A program made the position numbers and the translations under genes. From positions 43,129-107,128 of IMG/VR virus record IMGVR_UViG_3300044959_000303: 64,000 bases of DNA, one strand, 5' to 3'. The DNA comes from a virus. Shown here piece after piece: positions 50,951 through 59,880 of this stretch (its first letter is position 1; every line of letters begins with the position of its first letter). The notes under the pieces were generated by a model. The model saw only the letters and a program-made list of their open reading frames with translations. It ran no database searches and had not been told where the DNA came from.

Positions 50951-52786
50951 ATGTTTCGATATTCCGGAACTCTGAAATTTCGAAACAGAAAATACGAAAT
51001 TGTCAGTTTCGATTCGAACGAATCGAACAATATTCTGAATTTTCTCGAACTTCGAAAAAATCTGCAGATTCCGATTTTCGATGCGTTGAAAAATCTTCGA
51101 CCGGATCTGTTGAAAGTTTCTTTCGGGGAAAAAAAATATCTTCTGTCGATAATTCCCTCGTCGGGTGTCTGTTGTGATATTCATGTTTTTCTTTCTCTGG
51201 AAGAATACGAATCTGGTTTTTCGACGAATTTCACAAATGAAAACAGTATTCTGAAACAGATTCTGGATCTGAACGACTACGGCATCGTGATCATACGAAA
51301 TCAGAAAGTGATTTTCATCAACAGAACAATGGAAAAAATCGGTGGTTACAGTCTGGAAGAAGTTGTCGGAAAAAATTTCATCGATTTTTTCGATGAAAAG
51401 GAAAAAAGAAAAATTCTCGAAATACACCGCAAAAGAGCATCCATGGAGAACGAAGAACCGGAAAGAACATGGAAATCGGTTCTGGTGAAGAAAAATGGCG
51501 AAAAAATGTATGTCGAATGTAATGTTGCAAGAACGATTTTCGACAATGAAGATGCAGTGATCGCAATCGTGAAAGACATGACTCATTATCGAAAATTGTT
51601 GAATGTGCATCATGAAAGATATTATTACGACGACATGACGAAGACGATGAACCGGAACAGGCTCGTTGCCGATTTTCCGAAAATTCACAGAAAATATGTC
51701 GGCATATGTGATCTGATTCGTTTCAAGTTCGTCAACGACAAATTCGGTTACATGTACGGAGACAATCTCATAAGAAAATTCGCAAATTTTCTGAAAGAAC
51801 AGAAAATTGTCGAAAAAGTCTATCGATTGGGAGGAGACGAATTTTTTCTCGTTTTTTCGAAGAACGACATTTGCGAAATTCGAAAATTTTTCGAGTTTGC
51901 AAACGAAATTTCGAAAGAAATTCGTTTTCGTCTGGTGATTGCAGAAAAAAGAAAAAGTTTTCGAACCACGATGGAAATTCTGGATTTCTGTCTGACGGAA
52001 TCGAAAGAAAAATTCGTGAATTTCGTTTTTTTCGACAAGGAAAAAGAGACGATCTTCCGAAATCGTAAAAAACTGTTTTCTGCGAAAAACGAAGAAATTC
52101 TCGATGACATTCACATTTTCTTCCAGAAGATTTTCGACAGGAATTCCAATTCGAAAGGTTTCGAAATTCTTTCCGGTTTTCGAAGTTTCTTCCTGAACAA
52201 GGAAGATGTGTTCCGGGAAATATACAAAAACGGACTGTCGATCGAATTCATGAATCGAATTCTGGAAAAGATTTCGTTGTTCGTTTCCGGAAAAAATTTG
52301 CAGAACGAAAGAATTCACATCAATATCGACCATTCTCTTCTGGGAAATCAGTTCGAAGATTTTTTTCTCCTGTTGAAAAATTACGAAAGAATTCTGAATT
52401 CGAGTCGATTGATTCTGGAAATTACGGAAGAATACAATATTCTGACAGAAAAGGAATATGTTTCCAATCTTCTGAAGCTTCGTGAAAATTCCTTTCGTCT
52501 CGCTCTGGATGACATGGGCAGAAAATACAGTTCACTCGAATATGTTCTGAATATTCCTTTCGACATGATCAAATTCGATCGAAAATTTTCCTTCGAACTG
52601 GAAAAAGAAAATTCGAAAGTCGAAAATCTCTTTTCGAAACTGGTATCGGTTCTGAAAGACGATCATATTCTCGTACTCGAAGGAATCGAAAATGAAAAGT
52701 CGTATGAAAAAGCACTGAAATACGATATCGACGAATTGCAGGGTTTCTTTCTACACAGACCGGAAAATTGCGATTTTTCCCGATAG
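50951..52786 (+). CDS. PAS-GGDEF-EAL protein (c-di-GMP turnover)
   Basis: 611 residues. Residues 1-95 unknown; PAS domain ~100-212 (YGIVIIRNQKVIFINRTME, VGKNFIDFF, KNGEKMYVEC); GGDEF domain ~215-345 with FKFVNDKFG, GD271 and an intact RLGGDEFF (294-298), though the usual DxD is DLI and no RxxD inhibitory site is seen; EAL domain ~385-611 with EIL in place of EAL (Glu405), Asn458, ITE (Glu490/493), DD 520-521, Lys541, Glu577 and Gln597, i.e. the metal and catalytic residues of c-di-GMP phosphodiesterases. It could make or degrade c-di-GMP; the retained EAL residues favour degradation. Encoded in a phage replication-side operon with small genes. Its phage-like TTCGAA-rich composition argues for long residence. 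Confidence 0.88.
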   Translation: MFRYSGTLKFRNRKYEIVSFDSNESNNILNFLELRKNLQIPIFDALKNLRPDLLKVSFGEKKYLLSIIPSSGVCCDIHVFLSLEEYESGFSTNFTNENSILKQILDLNDYGIVIIRNQKVIFINRTMEKIGGYSLEEVVGKNFIDFFDEKEKRKILEIHRKRASMENEEPERTWKSVLVKKNGEKMYVECNVARTIFDNEDAVIAIVKDMTHYRKLLNVHHERYYYDDMTKTMNRNRLVADFPKIHRKYVGICDLIRFKFVNDKFGYMYGDNLIRKFANFLKEQKIVEKVYRLGGDEFFLVFSKNDICEIRKFFEFANEISKEIRFRLVIAEKRKSFRTTMEILDFCLTESKEKFVNFVFFDKEKETIFRNRKKLFSAKNEEILDDIHIFFQKIFDRNSNSKGFEILSGFRSFFLNKEDVFREIYKNGLSIEFMNRILEKISLFVSGKNLQNERIHINIDHSLLGNQFEDFFLLLKNYERILNSSRLILEITEEYNILTEKEYVSNLLKLRENSFRLALDDMGRKYSSLEYVLNIPFDMIKFDRKFSFELEKENSKVENLFSKLVSVLKDDHILVLEGIENEKSYEKALKYDIDELQGFFLHRPENCDFSR

Positions 52787-52802
52787 TTTCATGTTCGGAA
52801 TT

Positions 52803-53144
52803 TCATTCGGAAAGCAATTCAGGCTCCACGGTATAGACACCACATTCCCACAAACCGTCGCTTATCTTGTAAGTTTCGAAATTCGAAGTCGATATGATCT
52901 GAAAGGATACTCCGCTGATGTCGAGAGTAAACGAAGAATGAAAATTCACAAGAGTCGAAATTTCGGTATCGACCGTAACTGTCAGGGAACTTTCCGAAAT
53001 TTCCAGATCAATCGTTCTTCCATTTTCCAGAACGATACTGGCCGAAGTTCGAACTTTTCTCGTCATGAAATTTCTTCGGGAGGAATTCGGAATCGAAACG
53101 ACGGTTCCCGAATTTGTAAGAATTTCCACAGGAATTCTCGACAT
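52803..53144 (-). CDS. Small beta-rich virion-like protein
   Basis: 113 residues, alternating beta sequence (VEILTNSGTVVSIPNSSRRN, SASIVLENGRTIDLEIS, LTVTVDTEISTL). No signal peptide or catalytic motif. AATAAATA late box 35 nt upstream (53179-53186) suggests late expression with the virion genes. Converges on the c-di-GMP gene (16 nt between stops). Role unknown. Confidence 0.65.
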   Translation of the reverse strand: MSRIPVEILTNSGTVVSIPNSSRRNFMTRKVRTSASIVLENGRTIDLEISESSLTVTVDTEISTLVNFHSSFTLDISGVSFQIISTSNFETYKISDGLWECGVYTVEPELLSE

Positions 53145-53178
53145 TTTTTTTCTTTCGAAAAAAATTTTTTTTCAAGAT

Positions 53179-53186
53179 TATTTATT
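53179..53186 (-). promoter_or_regulatory. Late promoter box before the 113-residue gene
   Basis: Minus-strand AATAAATA, 35 nt before the ATG. Confidence 0.55.
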
Positions 53187-53229
53187 TTTTTCGAAGAAAA
53201 AATTTCGGAAAATTTTTCGCTTTCGATTG

Positions 53230-53237
53230 CATAAATA
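53230..53237 (+). promoter_or_regulatory. Possible late promoter box
   Basis: CATAAATA, only 12 nt before the ATG at 53249; might serve that gene or the following ones. Confidence 0.3.
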
Positions 53238-53248
53238 AAATAAAAAAC

Positions 53249-53476
53249 ATGAGAAAAAATTCAATTACCGGTCCGAATGTTCTCTTTTCGTTTTCCCTGA
53301 ATGAAAAAACGCAAAATTTCGATATCGTCGAAAATCCGGATCTGTCCGCCCTGAAAGGAATTCGAAGAAAAAAGACTTTCGACAATTTCTGGATCTTTTC
53401 CGGAAAATTCACGAGGAACAGGTATACCCGACAGAAGGAAAAATATCTGGAGCAGGTTTTTCCTCTTGTCGATTGA
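53249..53476 (+). CDS. Small basic hypothetical protein
   Basis: 75 residues, basic, aromatic (NVLFSFSLNEKTQNFDIVEN, RRKKTFDNFWIFSGKFTRNR). No good ribosome-binding site is visible before the ATG, which lowers confidence, but codon choice is phage-like and the frame lies cleanly between neighbours. No family recognised. Confidence 0.45.
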   Translation: MRKNSITGPNVLFSFSLNEKTQNFDIVENPDLSALKGIRRKKTFDNFWIFSGKFTRNRYTRQKEKYLEQVFPLVD

Positions 53477-53542
53477 TTTGTTATTTTGTCGAAAAAAAAA
53501 TATTCTGTTATTATCGATATGCAACAGGGAGAAAAAAACGAA

Positions 53543-53779
53543 ATGGTAAAATTTACGAAAGTCAGAATTCTGGACAGAAATCGATTGCTGGGAATGCTCG
53601 AAGAAGAACTTGGTCACGATGACGAACTGGTGAGAATTCTGAAAAAAGAATTTTTCGATTCGAAGGAAAGTTCGAAGAACGATTTTTCGTCGAATTTTCT
53701 GGAGAATCTCTGGAATTCTTACGATTTCGAAAAAAGAAAAAAAATCGAAAACATCATATTGACATGGTTGTTCGAATGA
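53543..53779 (+). CDS. Small hypothetical helical protein
   Basis: 78 residues from the ATG at 53543 (AGGGAG upstream); the frame extends upstream to an ATG at 53519 and a TTG at 53486. Acidic helical sequence (RLLGMLEEELGHDDELVRIL, NFLENLWNSYDFEKRKKIEN). Ends 26 nt before the ATG of the secreted protein. The pattern suggests a small adaptor or regulator, but nothing diagnostic is seen. Confidence 0.55.
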   Translation: MVKFTKVRILDRNRLLGMLEEELGHDDELVRILKKEFFDSKESSKNDFSSNFLENLWNSYDFEKRKKIENIILTWLFE

Positions 53780-53805
53780 AATTTCTCATCGGGGAAAAAA
53801 CGATC

Positions 53806-55218
53806 ATGAAGACAGGAATTTCTTCCCGAATTTTCGTATATTTCTTTTTGTTTCCGTTTCTTCTGTTTTCCTTTTCCGTTCATGGCATGGACTGGAATTC
53901 GAAATTTTCCGAAAAAAATTTCGTGAAACTGGAAGAAAATTCGACTCTGGCTTTCGAAACGAGAAAAAGCGACCTGCATCCGTATTACAGAAACAAGAAA
54001 GATATTTTCGTCAGAAAAATTCGTGAAAACGACAACAAGGTGTTTTCGAGGGAAATATATGTCAGCAGCGAAGATCAAAGTGAAGAATACTGTTCGATCT
54101 ACATTCGGTACGAAAATGTCGTCATTGCTCTTCGAGATTTGTTGTACATATACAAAATCGCCGACAGAACGGTATGGTTCAATCGAATGAATTCAGGTTC
54201 CAACTGGAACAATTTCGAAGAAAATATCGAAGAAAATACCAGAGAAAATGTCGAAATGACCGAGAATTCGAACGAAGTGTTGATAACAACGAAAGTCGAT
54301 CTGACTCCTACGATAGAATTCTATGTATCCAGAAAACTTTTTCCCGAAGAAAAACTGAAATACAGGGGAGCTTACATTGTTCTGGAAATGAAGAAGAAAG
54401 TCGGCGAAAATGATCTGGAATACAGAAAAATTCTTCTCGAAGATTATCAATATTATTACGAAGTCAATGAAAGATTTGCCGTAATTCGAAGAAATTTCAT
54501 TTCTTTTCAGGAAATGGTCACACAGCTCGAAAAAAATGCGAAAATTGAAATTCAGGTGACTTTGTTCCATGAAAAATCGAACGAAGGTCGAAATTCGAAC
54601 GAAAATTCGATTCGAAACAAAAATGGCGTATCGGACAGAAATTCCGTAAACGAAAAAATTTCATTGAAATTCTCCCCGGAAGAGTCGAATGAAATTCTGA
54701 AATGCATTGGTAAAAAAACGAAAAAGGAAGCCATCGAAAATTTTGCCAGAAAGGAAGAAATTCGAAAACAGACCGTTGTTCGAACGACGAATTCGTATTT
54801 CGATATCGAAAAATTGAACAATGAAACGAATCGAAGCAATTATCTTCATCTGAAGGATGTTGTCCGAAATCTCGATATTCGATCTGTTCTCTTCGAAAAA
54901 GAACCCGTTTTTGTCGACGAAAACAAAAAATATGCAATTTTTTCGAATCCTTCGGCAAATTCTCATGTTCTGGTTTTCGTGACGAACGACGATGAAGGAA
55001 ATTCACTTTTCGATTATTCCTGTTCCCTGATTACAGAACAGAAAATTCATGAAAAAAACGACAATCGGCTTCTGGTATGTGAAAAAGAAGATCGAAGAAT
55101 TTTTCTGTACAGAAAAATCAAAAATCGAATGACATATCACTTCGTGTTTTTCGCGAATTCTTCGAATATCAGCGAAGAAGAATCCAGAAAACTCTACGAT
55201 TTTCTTCTCTACAACTGA
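53806..55218 (+). CDS. Secreted/periplasmic protein of unknown function
   Basis: 470 residues from the ATG at 53806, which gives a clean Sec signal peptide (KTGISSRIFVYFFLF core, cleavage after VHG near residue 27); the longer frame from 53764 would bury it. The mature protein is highly charged, mixed alpha/beta, with blocks such as CSIYIRYENVVIALRDLLYI and KLKYRGAYIVLEMKKK, a K/N-rich linker and two late Cys (YSCSLI; LLVCEKED). No lipobox or membrane anchor. Being exported, it may act on the host envelope, e.g. in superinfection exclusion, or in surface remodelling. No family recognised. Confidence 0.65.
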   Translation: MKTGISSRIFVYFFLFPFLLFSFSVHGMDWNSKFSEKNFVKLEENSTLAFETRKSDLHPYYRNKKDIFVRKIRENDNKVFSREIYVSSEDQSEEYCSIYIRYENVVIALRDLLYIYKIADRTVWFNRMNSGSNWNNFEENIEENTRENVEMTENSNEVLITTKVDLTPTIEFYVSRKLFPEEKLKYRGAYIVLEMKKKVGENDLEYRKILLEDYQYYYEVNERFAVIRRNFISFQEMVTQLEKNAKIEIQVTLFHEKSNEGRNSNENSIRNKNGVSDRNSVNEKISLKFSPEESNEILKCIGKKTKKEAIENFARKEEIRKQTVVRTTNSYFDIEKLNNETNRSNYLHLKDVVRNLDIRSVLFEKEPVFVDENKKYAIFSNPSANSHVLVFVTNDDEGNSLFDYSCSLITEQKIHEKNDNRLLVCEKEDRRIFLYRKIKNRMTYHFVFFANSSNISEEESRKLYDFLLYN

Positions 55219-55245
55219 AAAAAAAAATTTTTTTCGCACGAATGT

Positions 55246-56163
55246 TCAGTTTTTCATCGAGAAATATTCTTTTTTCAGAATTTTCCACAATCTGTTCCGA
55301 TTTTTTCGAAACCAGATTTCTTCGATATAGAAAAAGACATCATTCGTGATCATGATTTCATTGCCGGATTTCACTGCCTCTTCGAAATTTTCGTTCGTGA
55401 AATTTCGTAACAGAGAATTTTTTCTGTTCAGAACGATGATTTTTTTCAATTCTTCTTCCGAATCGAAATCGAATTTCCGATGATTGTCGGCAATTTCGTT
55501 GATGATTGTCATGTAATCCGTTTGAAAACGATCTTCCTGAAAATGTCTTTTCACGATTGTTTCCAACAGGTTCAGAGCTTCTTTCGTATGGCCTTTCTTC
55601 ATCAGAAGTTCGATATTTTCTTTTTCTTCGTGAAAAATTTCCGATGGAAGATGAAACATGATCGAATCTGTCAGTGCATGAACAATTTCTTTTTTCAATT
55701 TTCGAATTTCGGCAAAATTCAACAGAAAAATTCTGTGACTGTAAAGACTGGTGAAAAAATCGTGAGATACCGGATTCCATGTGAAGAAAAATTTTTTCGA
55801 AGGAAAAACGACTGCCAGAATTCTGTCGTTTTTTCGATAGTTCAATGCCGTTGTTCTTTCTCCTGTCACAAATATGCTGTTCGATCTCAATGCTCGAAAA
55901 CCGGAATTTTTCAGATAGTCGTCGATGAGTTTCTGTACGAACGGTGATGAACTCAATGGTTTACGATTCTTTTCTATACTCGAAATTCCATAATTTGTCG
56001 TCCATTCACTTCTGTTCGGAGTCAAGGCTCTGTACAATGAATTTTCGAACAGAAATTTCACAATTTCCGGATTCGTGTTTCTTGCCATTTCCCGAACAAA
56101 TTTTTCGAATTTTTCGTCGAAGAAAAAATTCTTGTCCGTGTTCGTGACTTCGATGATTTTCAT
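55246..56163 (-). CDS. ADP-ribosyltransferase-like paralog 4
   Basis: 305 residues. REMARNTNPEIVKFLFENSLYR start (candidate Arg in SLYRA), EKNRKPLSSSPFVQKLIDDY, ALRSNSIFVTGERTT (S-x-F-x-T-G), FPSKKFFFTWN, EAVKSGNEIMITND (candidate Glu) and VFFYIEEIWF near the end. Closest to paralog 1 (35258) in the first 130 residues. AATAAATA box 28 nt upstream (56191-56198). Converges on the secreted-protein gene and lies next to a frameshifted gene and a homing endonuclease. Confidence 0.5.
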   Translation of the reverse strand: MKIIEVTNTDKNFFFDEKFEKFVREMARNTNPEIVKFLFENSLYRALTPNRSEWTTNYGISSIEKNRKPLSSSPFVQKLIDDYLKNSGFRALRSNSIFVTGERTTALNYRKNDRILAVVFPSKKFFFTWNPVSHDFFTSLYSHRIFLLNFAEIRKLKKEIVHALTDSIMFHLPSEIFHEEKENIELLMKKGHTKEALNLLETIVKRHFQEDRFQTDYMTIINEIADNHRKFDFDSEEELKKIIVLNRKNSLLRNFTNENFEEAVKSGNEIMITNDVFFYIEEIWFRKNRNRLWKILKKEYFSMKN

Positions 56164-56190
56164 TTCTGTTCCGAAAAAAATTTCCGATTT

Positions 56191-56198
56191 TATTTATT
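56191..56198 (-). promoter_or_regulatory. Late promoter box before ART-like paralog 4
   Basis: Minus-strand AATAAATA, 28 nt before the ATG. Confidence 0.5.
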
Positions 56199-56252
56199 CG
56201 AAAAATGTCGATTTCTGTCTGGAATGTTTTTCGATGTTTTTCTGGAGAAAAA

Positions 56253-57161
56253 ATGCATGATAGAAGCGATTTTCATACGAATTTGCAGAATTCGTACAAT
56301 CGACGAATTCGCGACATATTCGAAATGTACGAAAAAATTCTTCTCCATGTTTTTCATTGTCATGCTCGTCGTTTCACTTCTTTCTGTCCGAAAGAAGATT
56401 TGCCGGAATTTCGTTTTTTCGACGAATTGTTCGAAGAAATTGGAAAATCATCTTCTTCTACCGGAAAAAAAACGATAAATTGTTTTTTTCCGAATATCAT
56501 GCGAAAAAAGAAATTCGACCTTTTTTCGAAAACAGGAATCTGTACATTGTATCTTCGAAGTTGTCGTATCTGTTTCGAAATTCGAAAAATTCGAAAAAAT
56601 TCGATGAAATTGTCGTGAAAATCGAAGAATTTCAGAACTCGCGAAACACATATACGAAGAAAATTCGAAAAAGAACAGAAAAGTCATTCTGTTTTTTCAC
56701 GAAAGTGGAAGATTTGGAATATTCGGAAGCTTTTTCACTGTATTCGAAAAATACGATCGGACTTCTGCACGACATGAACATATTGCAGACAATTTCGACG
56801 GGAATTCGTATTCGAATTTACGGGAATGTCGAAAAATGCTCTCGTAAATTTCCTCTGCAAAAAATTGTCGTTGATTTTTGGCACAAGTTCGGTGAAATCG
56901 ACTTCCTGTTTTCACGACAGTGCCAAAAAGATCATTATTCGTCATCTTCTGTCGAAAATGATCGATATACCGATTTTCGATGAAACGAAATCGATCGGGC
57001 AGAAAAAAAGAATGAAAAATTCGTGTTTTTCGATTTCGGCTCTTTCGAACGAATTTCGATTCCGAAATTTGTTCGAATTCAGAAAACGAAAGAAAAAACG
57101 GACAAAAGAAATACGAGAAGAAAAATCGAAGGAAGATATTTCAGAACGAAGAAATATTTGA
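56253..57161 (+). pseudogene. Frameshifted gene, unknown family
   Basis: Three successive coding-like segments on the plus strand read as one ~300-residue protein only with two compensating shifts: frame of 56253 (HDRSDFHTNLQNSYNRRI ... FDELFEEIGKSSSSTG) to about 56465, then the -1 frame (NDKLFFSEYHAKKEIRPFF ... LQKIVVDFWHKFGEIDFLFS) to about 56925, then the first frame again (AKKIIIRHLLSKMIDIPIFD ... K/R-rich end). Breaks fall at homopolymers (A8 at ~56463, A5 at ~56934), so either assembly error or genuine decay is possible. No family recognised. Confidence 0.5.
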
Positions 57162-57736
57162 GAAAAACAATTGTCAATCTGTGAGAAGTCTCCGGTGGAA
57201 GCAGATGCATCAATCTCATATACCATGGCAAACGCATTTTTCTTTCTCTCCTTTTCTTCGAAATGAATTTATTCTTTTTTTCTTTTCTTTTTTCGAAAAT
57301 CGAAAAAAATTTCGAATTTTTTCATGTCGACTTCCGAATTCCGATTTTCATTTCTTCTGCAGAATTTTTTTCTCGAAAAAATGATCGTTTTCGGAAATTT
57401 TTTCGATTCGGTTCACCGTTTTCGCCCTCGAACGAAAATATCGTAATCGATTTCACGAAAAATTTCGAGAAAAATTTCACGATGAAAGTCACGAAAATTT
57501 CTTTTCGCCATTTCGTGACATGTTTCGATTCACTGTTTTCTCTTCGGAAATTTTTTCTTTGTGAAGTCGACGATGAATTTCGAATTGTACGAAAAAAAAA
57601 ATTTCGTTCGATGTACGAACATTTTTTTTTCTGTGAAATCGAATTTTTTTTTTCGCATGATTTTCGGTTCGACATCATTTTCATCGACTTCGAACGAAAA
57701 TGTCGATCTTTTCTTCGAAAATTCGAATTTTTTCTG
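57162..57736. other. Intergenic region without a supported gene
   Basis: 575 bp. The first ~70 bp are of ordinary composition (CTCCGGTGGAAGCAGATG); the remainder is extremely TTCGAA/TTTTTC-rich. Frames on both strands are open by composition only (F-rich on one, K/R/N-rich on the other) and lack start signals or recognisable motifs. Possibly decayed sequence next to the homing endonuclease. Confidence 0.5.
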
Positions 57737-59590
57737 TCACGAAAAATTTTTCACGAATACGAGAGTTCCACAATCGTAGATTTTCGACAGATTTTTCTTT
57801 TGCGAATTTTCTGTCGAACGTCGATTTTCATGTACATACCAACGGCGAGGTTCGGTAATTTTCACGAGAACAAAGCCGTTTTTTTTCAGAGTCGAACCGG
57901 TGAACCATCTTCTGTCGACATTTGCCGTTATCGAAAGCGGACGATTTTCTTTCTCGAAATGTTTCAACATTCGGGAAAACAATCCTGCATGACATTTTCC
58001 GTTCGTGCAGAATCCTGTCATTTTCCATGAATTTTCGAAATTTCTTCTTTTCGAAAAAGACATGCATGCCACAAGTTCGTCATTGAAAAATGCACCATAA
58101 TGAAAAGTCGAACGAATTGCTTTCTGCAGAGAATGTTTTTCATGAAAATTTCGAGCCATCGAAAAGGAAATTTTTCGAATCGAAGTGATTTTTCTCGCAG
58201 GAACACCTTTTTCCGCTCTGTTCAGAACATACTTCAGTACATTTCGAACCGCATTTCGGTGAAATTTCCATTCGTCTTCGAAAATGTGAATCAGGCGATA
58301 ATTTCTTCTTTCGAGTTGTTCGGTTTTGTTCACATGATAATTTTTCGGAAGAAATTTCGAACTGTGAAAATACAATCCGTTGCATTCGATGGCAATTCTG
58401 GAATTCTTCACCAGAATATCGATTTCGAAATTGCCGAAAATTCTGCAATTTCTCGAAATTTCGATCTTCAGGGAAGAAACGAATTCCGCAACTTCGTTTT
58501 CCCAACCGGAACTCGTGAATTCGGTTCTTCTGCATTCCGGACATTTGTATCGTCTTCTGGTCACGTAAAGAAGAGAACTCGTGAAAAAAACATGATGTTT
58601 TCTGCAATGAAACAGAACCGGACTTTTTGTTCCGATTTTTTCGTCCGATTTCGGAAAGACGATTTCGATATCGAATTTTTTCAGAACTTCATTGTATTTT
58701 TCGACCGTATTTTTTCTTTTTTCGTTCTGGCATTCTGGACATTTCGTGTTTCTGAAAAGAAAATCGTACAACCATGGACGAAAAATTCCGTGTTTCGGAC
58801 ATTTCAGAATCAGTCGATGTCCTTCCACCGACAACAATTCGTAATTTTCTTCGCAAATTTTTTTTCTTGCCAATTGCAGTTTTTTCGAAAAGTTTTCCGG
58901 TGTGATTCGATATTTTTCGAAATTTTCCGAATTCGAAGAAAATTGCCCGAAAAGATTTTCGATTTCCTTTTTCGAATCTTCTTTCTCGCAGTTTCTGCAG
59001 AAAAATTTAAGATTTTTTCTTTTTCGAATTGCAATGCGAATTTTTTCGTTTCTGCATTTTCTGCACGAAAGTTCCAGAAAATTTCTTTCTTCCCGAATAT
59101 CGAAATTCGGATTGAGCATTTCTATCGTGTGAAGAAAAATTTTTCTTCGAAACGGTTCGTTGTTTTTGCAGGAATTGCATTTCACGTAGAAAAATTTTCT
59201 TTCGAATTCGGGAATTTCGAAGATTTTCGAGCAGGAATCACAACGAAAAACAAGAAAATTCTTTTCGTGTTTTTCGAAGCGAAGATTCGAATGTATGGAA
59301 AGCATGCCCCGAATGAATTCTTCTTCACTGTTTGCAAGAATTTCGAATCTGTTGATCGCGAAATTTCGAATTTTCGAATTTTTTCGATTTTTCCAACATT
59401 CGGGACAGGAAGTTCGACCTTTTTTCGAACGGAATTTCAGCTGTTCGTATGTCGAATTCCATGTGAAATCGTGCAAATTGCAATGCAGAACAATTTTGTT
59501 CGGATTTTCGATGCTTTTCAATTCAGTGGAAGAATAGTTCCTTTTTATTCTTTCGACACGTTTTTCTACGATGTTTCGAATATTTGTCAT
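57737..59590 (-). CDS. EDxHD-type homing endonuclease with multiple zinc ribbons
   Basis: 617 residues. The N-terminal ~370 residues contain a series of zinc-ribbon halves of the type CNLHDFTW/CPECWK, CDSCSK/CNSCKN, CRKCRN/CRNCEK, CPKHGIF/CPECQN and CRKHHVFF/CPECRR, presumably for DNA recognition. The nuclease core is FEIDILVKNSRIAIECNGLYF then RLIHIFEDEW. The central acyltransferase-like part (PARKITSIRKISFSMARNFH, AFFNDELVACMSFSKRRN) and the tail NVDRRWFTGSTLKKNGF ... KIYDCGTLVF match the enzyme at 38970. It sits beside tRNA-Arg, its likely insertion locus. Confidence 0.8.
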   Translation of the reverse strand: MTNIRNIVEKRVERIKRNYSSTELKSIENPNKIVLHCNLHDFTWNSTYEQLKFRSKKGRTSCPECWKNRKNSKIRNFAINRFEILANSEEEFIRGMLSIHSNLRFEKHEKNFLVFRCDSCSKIFEIPEFERKFFYVKCNSCKNNEPFRRKIFLHTIEMLNPNFDIREERNFLELSCRKCRNEKIRIAIRKRKNLKFFCRNCEKEDSKKEIENLFGQFSSNSENFEKYRITPENFSKKLQLARKKICEENYELLSVEGHRLILKCPKHGIFRPWLYDFLFRNTKCPECQNEKRKNTVEKYNEVLKKFDIEIVFPKSDEKIGTKSPVLFHCRKHHVFFTSSLLYVTRRRYKCPECRRTEFTSSGWENEVAEFVSSLKIEISRNCRIFGNFEIDILVKNSRIAIECNGLYFHSSKFLPKNYHVNKTEQLERRNYRLIHIFEDEWKFHRNAVRNVLKYVLNRAEKGVPARKITSIRKISFSMARNFHEKHSLQKAIRSTFHYGAFFNDELVACMSFSKRRNFENSWKMTGFCTNGKCHAGLFSRMLKHFEKENRPLSITANVDRRWFTGSTLKKNGFVLVKITEPRRWYVHENRRSTENSQKKNLSKIYDCGTLVFVKNFS

Positions 59591-59709
59591 TGTCGTGAAA
59601 AAGTAAAGAAGATTTTTTTCGAAATTTTTTTTTTCGACGATATTATTTACTTTTCGAAAATTCGAAGTTCGAAAAAAAAAAAAAAAGAAGAATTCGTGAC
59701 AAAAAAAAA

Positions 59710-59786
59710 TGGCGACCCCGAGTGGGCTCGAACCACCAACCCCCGGCTTAGAAGGCCGGTGCTCTATCCGGTTGAGCTACGGGGTC
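59710..59786 (-). tRNA. tRNA-Arg (anticodon TCT)
   Basis: Minus-strand cloverleaf: acceptor GACCCCG/CGGGGTC, D arm GCTC...GAGC, anticodon stem CCGGC/GCCGG with loop CTTCTAA (anticodon TCT), T arm with TTCGAGC loop, G discriminator and encoded CCA at 59710-59712. Reads AGA, which the phage uses heavily (R codons are mostly AGA or CGA), so it would help translation in a host with other preferences. Confidence 0.95.
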
Positions 59787-59880
59787 TTGCCTGTCATGCT
59801 GTCGAATTATGCAAGCATTCTTCGAATTTGTCAACTCCTTTTTTGCGGAAATTTTTCTTCACATGTACGAAAAAAAATTG

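Noticed and set aside
57263-58030. 255-residue plus-strand open frame opposite the zinc-ribbon endonuclease end
   Set aside because: F/R/S-rich composition typical of the antisense of TTCGAA-rich sequence, no start signal, and it overlaps a supported gene.
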